NCBI GenBank assembly: GCA_025352625.1
Contig: JANXSR010000389.1
Location: 1-53,456, forward strand
DNA length: 53,456 bases
Direction: 5' to 3'
DNA from: Ferruginibacter sp.
Lineage (GTDB): Bacteria > Bacteroidota > Bacteroidia > Chitinophagales > Chitinophagaceae
The position numbers and the translations under genes are program-made. The notes below the pieces were generated by a model that saw only the letters and a program-made list of their open reading frames with translations, was not told the DNA's origin and ran no database searches. This document shows positions 8,652-16,272 of this stretch, one piece after another (the stretch's first letter is position 1; each line of letters starts with the position of its first letter).

Positions 8652-10394
8652 ATGAAATTTTTCTTCTCGCTACTCTTTTTATTGATTGTTGGTTTTACGT
8701 TTTCTCAAACAACTGATAAACCATTTATTCGCCTGGTGCAGCCTTTTAAAGATACCAATCCGGTAGCCTGGTCTGGCAATTTTATAATCGGAAGTACCTG
8801 TAAAAACTGTGCTGTTACTGTTGATGGAAAACCGGTAAAAGTCTTTTCTACTGGGGCTTTTGCCATTGAACTAAATTTAAAACCTGGGGATACCTCCTTT
8901 ACAATTCTATCAACTTTATCCGGTAAATCTGTGACAAAAAAAATCAATTACTCCTACACATTACCAAAGCCTGCAGAACCTGTTAAAGTATTAGACATAG
9001 AAAGTATTGAAACTTATCCCGAAGGAAACTTAATTGTGTTGCCCGGCGATAGAATAAAATTTAAAGTAAAAGCATTAACCCACTGTGTGGTAAGCACATT
9101 TCAGGATACCCGATTGTATGAATTGCCGGTGAGCCAGACAAAAGGAATGCCCGGCATTTACCAGGGAGAATACATTGTGAAAGCTACGGATAGTTTTGCT
9201 GTGATGAAAATTCCCATCACCGTTACTGACTCTTTGAATAACAAGGTTACTAAAGAAACAAAACAAACTTATTCTGTAATGTCGCCCTTTGCTTCTGATG
9301 TTGCCATTACCAAAGGCAGGCTGGCACATTTGGAATATGGGTTGGGTGACGACAGATTAGGGGGTGCCAAAGTGGGTTATATAGACAGTAACATTGTATT
9401 AAAAATAGTTGGAAAAGTAAGCACACATTACAAAGTTCAACTGGCAAAATCAAGAATTGCCTACATACCGGAAGAGTTGGTAACATTGATGCCGAAAGGA
9501 ACTTTTACGCCCGAATCGTTAACTGCCAAATGGAATGTGTACGGCGATGAAAAATATGATTATATAAAAGTGGGATTGTTTGCAAGGCTGCCTTACCAGT
9601 CATTTCAATTGACTGACCCCTCTACAATTGTAGTAGATATTTTTGGCGCCACTAATAATACCAATTGGATAACACAACTACAAACAGCAACCGAAATAAA
9701 AAAGATAGATTACGAACAGGTTGCAGATGATATTTTTAGAATAACAATTAGTTTAAAACATGCCCAACATTGGGGACACCTTGTATATTACAATGGAAAT
9801 ACGCTTATAATTAGAGTAAAGCATCAACCTGAAAATTTATCACTGAATAATTTAACCATTGCAGTGGATGCCGGCCATGGCGGAACTAACAATGGTGCTG
9901 TTGGAGCAACAGGAATTTATGAAAAGGAAATTACATTGGCAGTTGCATTAAAACTACAAAATGCATTGGAAAAGGAAGGAGCCAAAGTAATTATGACCCG
10001 TACTAAAGAAGAATTTTTTGACAATAAAGAACGCATATTATTTTATAGAGATAGTCTGCCGGATTTATTGCTAAGTGTTCACCTGAATTCGTCTGAAGAC
10101 CCTTTTCGTTCTGGAGGTACAAGTACCTATTACCGCTACATTGGTTATCGGAATTTGAGTATGGATATTTATAAACGTATGCTGGAGTTGGGGTTAAAGG
10201 AATATGGTAACATCGGCTCTTTTAATTTTATGCTTAACAGCCCTACAGAATATCCAAATGCTTTGATAGAAACATTGTTCCTAAGTAATCTGGAAGAGGA
10301 GGAAAAAATTCTGGATGAAAATTACCAGCAGCAAATGGCAGATAAGATTGTGTTGGGGGTGAAAGATTTTTTAGAAGGATGTAAGGATAAATAG
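8652..10394 (+). CDS. N-acetylmuramoyl-L-alanine amidase (Amidase_3), secreted
   Basis: Signal peptide; LTIAVDAGHGGTNNGAVGATGIYEKEITLAVALKLQNALEKEGAKVIMTRTKE, LLLSVHLNSS, ALIETLFLSNLEEE. Confidence 0.93.
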   Translation: MKFFFSLLFLLIVGFTFSQTTDKPFIRLVQPFKDTNPVAWSGNFIIGSTCKNCAVTVDGKPVKVFSTGAFAIELNLKPGDTSFTILSTLSGKSVTKKINYSYTLPKPAEPVKVLDIESIETYPEGNLIVLPGDRIKFKVKALTHCVVSTFQDTRLYELPVSQTKGMPGIYQGEYIVKATDSFAVMKIPITVTDSLNNKVTKETKQTYSVMSPFASDVAITKGRLAHLEYGLGDDRLGGAKVGYIDSNIVLKIVGKVSTHYKVQLAKSRIAYIPEELVTLMPKGTFTPESLTAKWNVYGDEKYDYIKVGLFARLPYQSFQLTDPSTIVVDIFGATNNTNWITQLQTATEIKKIDYEQVADDIFRITISLKHAQHWGHLVYYNGNTLIIRVKHQPENLSLNNLTIAVDAGHGGTNNGAVGATGIYEKEITLAVALKLQNALEKEGAKVIMTRTKEEFFDNKERILFYRDSLPDLLLSVHLNSSEDPFRSGGTSTYYRYIGYRNLSMDIYKRMLELGLKEYGNIGSFNFMLNSPTEYPNALIETLFLSNLEEEEKILDENYQQQMADKIVLGVKDFLEGCKDK

Positions 10395-10417
10395 GTTTTT
10401 AGAAATTGCAGCACTAT

Positions 10418-11119
10418 TTATCTTAACGAATAATTTTTTAAATAAGCAATAAAGCCTGGCAAGGATTTATCTTCATAAATTCTTTTAAACTGACTAAATT
10501 GTATGTAGCCATATTTGCGTGGCTCATGTGCTAATTTTTGATAATTTTTATTGAAATAATCTTCTTCATTTTCTCCTGCAGGAACAGGATCAGGCAATAT
10601 TTTTAGCATGCTGTTTACATAGTTGTAACATTTTTCCAGCTCCTTTTTATTGGCAGATTCACGCCAAAAAAGTATTGCCAATGTATTGGCAAAAAGTTCT
10701 CCCTGGTATTTGTTGGTATTGTTTTTTTCTTTGGCAAATTGTACAGCATGCCCCAATTCACGGGCAATATAAAAGCCATTAAAAAATAAACCGAAAATCT
10801 TTTTTCCTTCACTTTTATTACCAACCGAAAGCTCGGAAAAAAATAATTGTAAATCAGTATTTAGCTGAAACCAAAGTGGCAGGTTAACTGCATTATTTTC
10901 TGAAGTATAAAAAACCAGGTAAGGTTGTGTATTTAAAATTGCCTGTGGAACTTTAGTCATCGAGGCATCGGCCAGCTTTACTTTTGTAAAAAAGGCAGTA
11001 GCTAATTCATTGGCATCTTTAATTAATTTTACTGAATCAGTATAGGTATGAAATAATTTTTGCTGGGCTGATAAACCAATATTGGTCAGCAGTAAAAACA
11101 ACAACATTAATTTTTTCAT
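10418..11119 (-). CDS. Secreted hypothetical protein with a degenerate zinc-peptidase-like motif (RELGH)
   Basis: 233-aa ORF with signal peptide; FYIARELGHAVQFA ... GELFANTLAILFWRE. Confidence 0.7.
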   Translation of the reverse strand: MKKLMLLFLLLTNIGLSAQQKLFHTYTDSVKLIKDANELATAFFTKVKLADASMTKVPQAILNTQPYLVFYTSENNAVNLPLWFQLNTDLQLFFSELSVGNKSEGKKIFGLFFNGFYIARELGHAVQFAKEKNNTNKYQGELFANTLAILFWRESANKKELEKCYNYVNSMLKILPDPVPAGENEEDYFNKNYQKLAHEPRKYGYIQFSQFKRIYEDKSLPGFIAYLKNYSLR

Positions 11120-11431
11120 GTAAATAAATAATTTAGTTCTGCGATTCCAAATCAGGCAGCATTAATTATTACACAATGTAGGTATCAAAATTAATATAAA
11201 GACAACGTGGGGTAAAAGCTGTTGTTAAATTGTAAAATTTTTAATTGAATTGCAGCGTTAGTATTTCATTTGTAAAAGGCAAAATCGCATCAACATTAAT
11301 AATGATGTATCGAGTATTCTTTTATATTGTTAAAAAATTTGCGATAATAAAATGTTATGACGTGTAACAGGATGTTTTGTTTTAGATTATAACCATCAAT
11401 TTGTAACTTTACAATTCTAATATAAAGCCAT

Positions 11432-12475
11432 ATGAGTGAAACAGCAACATCAGCACCCTTAAAAACATTGACTGCCAAAGATTTTTCCACCGACCAGGAA
11501 GTACGCTGGTGTCCGGGTTGCGGAGATTATTCTATTTTAGCACAAGTGCAAAAAGTTATGCCTACACTGGGTATTCCAAGAGAAAATATTGTAATCATCA
11601 GCGGCATTGGTTGCAGCAGCCGTTTCCCCTACTATATGAATACTTATGGAATGCATAGTATTCACGGAAGGGCAACAGCAGTAGCAAGCGGATTAAAAGC
11701 AGCAAGACCTGAGTTGAGTGTTTGGATAGTAACAGGTGATGGTGATGGGTTGAGTATTGGAGGAAATCATACCATTCATTTATTGCGCAGAAATTTTGAT
11801 GTAAATGTTTTATTGTTTAACAACCAGATATATGGCTTAACAAAGGGCCAATATTCTCCTACTTCGGAAGAAAATAAAATTACTAAATCAACTCCTTTTG
11901 GCAGCATTGATCATCCATTTAATCCGCTTGCATTGGCAATGGGTGCAGATGCAAGTTTTATTGCAAGAACAATGGATAGAGATCCTAAACATTTACAGGC
12001 AATGTTACTTCGTGCCCAATCTCACAAAGGATCTTCATTTTTAGAAATCTATCAAAACTGTAACATTTTTAATGATGGTGCTTTTGAGATATTTACAGAA
12101 AAAAGCAGTAAGCCGGAAGAGGTATTGTTTTTAGAACAAGGCAAACCATTGGTGTTTGGTGCTGCACAAAATAAGGGTATTAAACTGGATGGATTTAAAC
12201 CGGTTATTGTAACAATTGGCGAAGGAGGTGTTAGTGCAGATGACCTGTGGATACACGACGACAGAGATTTTTACAAAGCACAGATATTGATCCGCATGTT
12301 TGATGATCCAAAGCTTGCAGGTCATTTACCAAGGCCTTTCGGTGTATTTTATGAAACTGAAAGAGCATGTTATGAAGAAGGAATGGCGATGCAGATAGAA
12401 GAGATCATTGCAAAAAGAGGCAAAGGGGATTTAGATAAATTATTACGGGGCAATGAAACATGGACGATTAGTTAA
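11432..12475 (+). CDS. korB: 2-oxoacid:ferredoxin oxidoreductase subunit beta (2-oxoglutarate type)
   Basis: WCPGCGDYSILAQVQKVMPTLGI, ISGIGCSSRFPYYMNTYGMHSIHGRATAVASGLKAARPELSVWIVTGDGDGLSIGGNH (TPP binding). Confidence 0.93.
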   Translation: MSETATSAPLKTLTAKDFSTDQEVRWCPGCGDYSILAQVQKVMPTLGIPRENIVIISGIGCSSRFPYYMNTYGMHSIHGRATAVASGLKAARPELSVWIVTGDGDGLSIGGNHTIHLLRRNFDVNVLLFNNQIYGLTKGQYSPTSEENKITKSTPFGSIDHPFNPLALAMGADASFIARTMDRDPKHLQAMLLRAQSHKGSSFLEIYQNCNIFNDGAFEIFTEKSSKPEEVLFLEQGKPLVFGAAQNKGIKLDGFKPVIVTIGEGGVSADDLWIHDDRDFYKAQILIRMFDDPKLAGHLPRPFGVFYETERACYEEGMAMQIEEIIAKRGKGDLDKLLRGNETWTIS

Positions 12476-12493
12476 TACATTCTGCAAACTACT

Positions 12494-12526
12494 AAAAATG
12501 GCCATCTTTTAAAGATGGCCATTTTT
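12494..12526. terminator. Bidirectional intrinsic terminator between convergent korB and asd
   Basis: AAAAATGGCCATCTTT-T-AAAGATGGCCATTTTT, 16-bp perfect inverted repeat with A/T tracts on both sides. Confidence 0.85.
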
Positions 12527-12548
12527 AATTTTATATAAATAATATTTT

Positions 12549-13538
12549 TTACACCAGTCTCTTCTCCACCAGGTATTCTGCAATCTGCACAGCATTGGTA
12601 GCAGCACCTTTACGCAGGTTGTCGCTTACAATCCAGCAGTTTAAAGTATTGGCCTGAGTCTCATCTCTCCGTATTCTGCCTACAAAAGTTTCATCTTTTT
12701 CATGTGCAGTTAACGGCATTGGATAAATGAAATTAGCTATATCATCCTGCACTACTACACCCGGGGCTTTGCTTAAAAGCTCCCTAACTTCATTCAAATC
12801 AAAATCATTTTCAAATTCTATATTTACACTTTCGCTATGGCCGCCCATTACGGGAATGCGAACTGTGGTAGCAGTTACTTTAATATTGGTATCACCAATA
12901 ATCTTAACGGTTTCGTGTGTCATTTTCATTTCTTCCTTAGTGTAGCCATTCTCTAGAAACACATCTATTTGCGGAATGGCATTCAAATCGATCGGGTATT
13001 TATAAGCCATTTCTCCTTCTACACCTTTCCTTTCATTCATTAATTGTTCAACGGCTTTAACACCGGTACCGGTAACGCTTTGATAAGTAGATACTACAAC
13101 CCTTTTGATCTTGTATTTATCATGCAATGGTTTTAATACCACTACCATTTGAATGGTTGAGCAGTTGGGGTTGGCAATTATTTTATCTTCAGCAGTTAGC
13201 ACACTTGCATTTACTTCTGGCACAACCAATTTTTTTGTTGGATCCATACGCCATGCGCTCGAGTTGTCAATTACTGTAATACCGGCTTCAGCAAATTTTG
13301 GAGCAAGGGCAAGAGAAGTTCCACCGCCGGCTGAAAAAATAGCAATAGCAGGTTTAGCCGCAATGGCAGTTTCATAGCCAACTACCTTATATTTTTTTCC
13401 TTTAAATTCTACTTCTTTTCCAATTGATTTTTCAGAAGCTACCGGAATTAATTCCGTTACATCAAAATTTCTTTCTGCTAACACCTGCAACATTTTAGTA
13501 CCTACCAAACCGGTAGCGCCAACAACAGCAACTTTCAT
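12549..13538 (-). CDS. asd: Aspartate-semialdehyde dehydrogenase
   Basis: MKVAVVGATGLVGTKMLQVLAERNF, IIANPNCSTIQMVVVLKPLHDKY (catalytic Cys), GHSESVNIEFE. Confidence 0.95.
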   Translation of the reverse strand: MKVAVVGATGLVGTKMLQVLAERNFDVTELIPVASEKSIGKEVEFKGKKYKVVGYETAIAAKPAIAIFSAGGGTSLALAPKFAEAGITVIDNSSAWRMDPTKKLVVPEVNASVLTAEDKIIANPNCSTIQMVVVLKPLHDKYKIKRVVVSTYQSVTGTGVKAVEQLMNERKGVEGEMAYKYPIDLNAIPQIDVFLENGYTKEEMKMTHETVKIIGDTNIKVTATTVRIPVMGGHSESVNIEFENDFDLNEVRELLSKAPGVVVQDDIANFIYPMPLTAHEKDETFVGRIRRDETQANTLNCWIVSDNLRKGAATNAVQIAEYLVEKRLV

Positions 13539-13619
13539 TTTTTTTAGTTTTTTAGTTTTTATTTAATTAAAGGTTTACTCTTTTATTTCACAACTCATTC
13601 GTCTTAACAAAGGGAGGGC

Positions 13620-13649
13620 AAAATAAAACCTTCCGTTTTTGGCGGAAGG
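13620..13649 (-). terminator. Terminator-like hairpin in the asd 5' leader (attenuator; regions 3:4)
   Basis: Minus strand CCTTCCG-CCAAAAA-CGGAAGG followed by TTTTATTTT; no minus-strand gene lies upstream for it to terminate. Confidence 0.7.
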
Positions 13650-13693
13650 CTGTGCATATTGTGTAACAAACAAAATACTAATTTACCTTCCGC
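13642..13693 (-). promoter_or_regulatory. Alternative antiterminator pairing (regions 2:3) in the asd leader
   Basis: Minus strand GCGGAAGG (13693-13686) is perfectly complementary to CCTTCCGC (13649-13642), the left arm of the terminator. Confidence 0.65.
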
Positions 13694-13739
13694 TACCGGA
13701 ATGTTTCTTGGTTGTTTTTGTATGTTTTATCGTTATCAT
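13683..13739 (-). CDS. Putative Thr/Lys-rich leader peptide MITIKHTKTTKKHSGSGR*
   Basis: 18-codon ORF ATG ATA ACG ATA AAA CAT ACA AAA ACA ACC AAG AAA CAT TCC GGT AGC GGA AGG TAA; 4 Thr, 4 Lys and 2 Ile codons; the last codons overlap the antiterminator arm. Confidence 0.6.
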   Translation of the reverse strand: MITIKHTKTTKKHSGSGR

Positions 13740-13746
13740 TATAAAA

Positions 13747-13778
13747 CGAAAATAGCTACAATTTAATAATCAACCAAA
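13747..13778 (-). promoter_or_regulatory. Candidate Bacteroidetes-type promoter for the asd leader
   Basis: Minus-strand TTTG (13778-13775), 20-nt spacer, TATTTTCG (13754-13747; consensus TAnnTTTG). Confidence 0.35.
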
Positions 13779-13917
13779 CATTCGGTAAAATTAATTACCT
13801 ACTGTCTAACATAAAATGGGTTTGCTTATATTTTGGGTTGTGCCGGAAACTTAATATTGAAAGTTGTCAAATTATACTGTTTACTCTTTAAACTTCTGAA
13901 ATCATAATTAATGGAAC

Positions 13918-13946
13918 TTGCAAAAGATTAATAATATGTATCTTTA
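13918..13946 (+). promoter_or_regulatory. Candidate promoter of the lamin-tail-domain gene
   Basis: TTG, 18-nt spacer, TATCTTTA (13939-13946), ending 17 nt upstream of the ATG at 13964. Confidence 0.4.
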
Positions 13947-13963
13947 GAATAACCTACCGCTAT

Positions 13964-16153
13964 ATGACTAAAAAAAGGCTACTTTTTCTACAGGTAATAA
14001 TCTGGAGTTATTTCATAACCCATGTAGTAGCATCAGAAAATTTCAAGGATGTGTATTTTGCAAATAATGCTATACAGGAAGAAGGTTCAGTTACCAGGAT
14101 TATTAATACATTTTTTCAATTTCAAAACAGCAGCAACATTGAAGTTTCTGAACAAAAATATTTTTTAAATGATAGCAAGGTAAAGACTTTTCTGTCGGAT
14201 GCAATAGCGCCTGTTATACAATCAACAACAGTAACTTCGGCTTATGAATTAGATGTATTATTTGATCAGTCATTGGACAGAGCAAGCAGCGAGGAAACAA
14301 ATAATTATGTTGTCAATAATTCAATAAATTCTCCCACAACAGCTGTATTGGATGCAATTAATGCTGCATTGGTTCATTTAACATTTGCAAATAATTTCCC
14401 CAATGGAAAAAATTGCCAGCTTACTGTAAATAATATAAAAGATCTTTCAGGCAATGCCATAGTAAATGCAACAGCAACGTTTATTTATATTGTTCCTTAT
14501 ACAACACAACAGTATGATGTTGTAATAGATGAAATAATGGCCGATCCAACACCTGTTGTAGCATTGCCAAATAATGAATGGATAGAATTACGCAATACTT
14601 CTGCCACTGCCATTAACCTAAAGGGATGGAAGATCGGCGACCTTAACAGCATAAGTGGAGCAATGCCCAATTTTATTTTACAGCCAGATAGTTTTGTAAT
14701 TATCTGCACCGGCAGTGCAGTGGCTACCATGGTGCCATTTGGAAAAACAATAGCTGTAAGTGCCTTTCCCTCACTTGATAATGATGCCGATCAGCTATCG
14801 CTTATTTCTGCTGAGGGCAAAATAATTCATGCAGTTAGTTATTCAATTGCCTGGTTCCAAAACGAATTAAAGAAAGCTGGTGGATGGACACTTGAAATGA
14901 TTGACACAAGAAATCCATGCTCGGGTATTAGTAACTGGAAAGCAAGTACAGATTTGAGAGGCGGTTCGCCAGGTAGTAAAAATGCAACCCAAGCAATTAA
15001 TCCTGATCAATCAGCACCCAAACTTTTACGGGCTTACGCAGTAGATAATATAACCGTTACCTTGGTTTTTGATGAACCTTTGGATAGTCTTAAAGCTGCT
15101 GTTGTAGCAGGTTATTCAATCAGCGATGGCATTGGCTTACCAGTTACTGCGGTTGCAGTGTCTCCTATATTTGATAAAGTAAATCTTCGTTTAAGTACAC
15201 CGCTGGCGACTTCAAAAATTTACACCATCACCACTTCCGCCATTACAGATTGTGTGGGCAATGCAATCAGTTCAAAAAACACTGCCAGGGTCGGCATAAG
15301 TCAAATAGCAGACAGCCTGGATATTGTAATCAACGAAATTTTATTTAATCCGCCACCAACCGGAAGTGATTATGTAGAAATTTATAACCGTAGTAACAAG
15401 GTGATTGATCTTAGACAAACCTATATTGCTAACCGCAGCAGTAATGGCACTATCAGCAGCATTACCCAAATAAGCAAAGAAAACTATTTGTTTTTTCCGC
15501 AGGATTTCATGGTGCTTACACCTGATGTAACTTATGTAAAAGCAACTTACATCAACCAAAATCCGAATGCATTTATTGCAATCAATCTTCCATCTTTTAA
15601 TGACGACAAAGGCAATACACTTATTTTAAATGCACAGGGTAATATAGTAGATGAATTAGCCTATAGCGATAAATGGCATTTCAAATTATTAGATAATGCA
15701 GAAGGTGTAGCGTTGGAAAGAATTGATTACAACGCTACCACTCAATATGCGGACAACTGGCATTCAGCAGCTACCAGCGTAGGTTATGGTACACCTACGT
15801 ATAAAAATTCGCAATATCACATGAATAATGGAGTGAAGGGAGATATAAAATTATCGCCGGAAATTGTATCGCCGGATAATGATGGCCAGGATGATTTTGC
15901 TACTCTTGAATATAATTTTCCGGAACCGGGTTATGTAGCTACAATTACTATTTTTGATGCCGTCGGGCGTCCGGTTCGCTACCTGCAGCGCAATGCCCTG
16001 TGTGGTACAAAAGGAAGTTTTAAATGGGATGGGTTGGGAGAAAAAAATCAATCATTGGTAATTGGAGTTTATATTGTGTACACAACAATTTTTAACCTTC
16101 AAGGAAAGACCAAACAATTTAAAATACCGCTTGTATTGGCAAGGAGAAATTAA
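13964..16153 (+). CDS. Secreted protein with lamin-tail (LTD)-like and Ig-like (SbsA-type) domains and a T9SS-like C-terminal domain
   Basis: Two LTD-like segments (DVVIDEIMADPTPVVALPNNEWIELRNTS; DIVINEILFNPPPTGSDYVEIYNRSN); C-terminus LSPEIVSPDNDGQDDFATLEYNFPEPGYVATITIFDAVGRPVR...GVYIVYTTIFN. Confidence 0.85.
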   Translation: MTKKRLLFLQVIIWSYFITHVVASENFKDVYFANNAIQEEGSVTRIINTFFQFQNSSNIEVSEQKYFLNDSKVKTFLSDAIAPVIQSTTVTSAYELDVLFDQSLDRASSEETNNYVVNNSINSPTTAVLDAINAALVHLTFANNFPNGKNCQLTVNNIKDLSGNAIVNATATFIYIVPYTTQQYDVVIDEIMADPTPVVALPNNEWIELRNTSATAINLKGWKIGDLNSISGAMPNFILQPDSFVIICTGSAVATMVPFGKTIAVSAFPSLDNDADQLSLISAEGKIIHAVSYSIAWFQNELKKAGGWTLEMIDTRNPCSGISNWKASTDLRGGSPGSKNATQAINPDQSAPKLLRAYAVDNITVTLVFDEPLDSLKAAVVAGYSISDGIGLPVTAVAVSPIFDKVNLRLSTPLATSKIYTITTSAITDCVGNAISSKNTARVGISQIADSLDIVINEILFNPPPTGSDYVEIYNRSNKVIDLRQTYIANRSSNGTISSITQISKENYLFFPQDFMVLTPDVTYVKATYINQNPNAFIAINLPSFNDDKGNTLILNAQGNIVDELAYSDKWHFKLLDNAEGVALERIDYNATTQYADNWHSAATSVGYGTPTYKNSQYHMNNGVKGDIKLSPEIVSPDNDGQDDFATLEYNFPEPGYVATITIFDAVGRPVRYLQRNALCGTKGSFKWDGLGEKNQSLVIGVYIVYTTIFNLQGKTKQFKIPLVLARRN

Positions 16154-16272
16154 ATTGGTGAATGATGAATGTGTATAGTGAAATTTATGTTCGATTAATC
16201 TTTCATACTGTACTGTAATTGGATAACAAAAAGCGAAATATTTTCTTTATAAAACACTCAACCAAGATATTT

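Noticed and set aside
13720-13748. GTTTTAT...ATAAAAC hairpin overlapping the leader ATG
   Set aside because: Short AT-only stem, weak; may be incidental. Not needed for the attenuator model.
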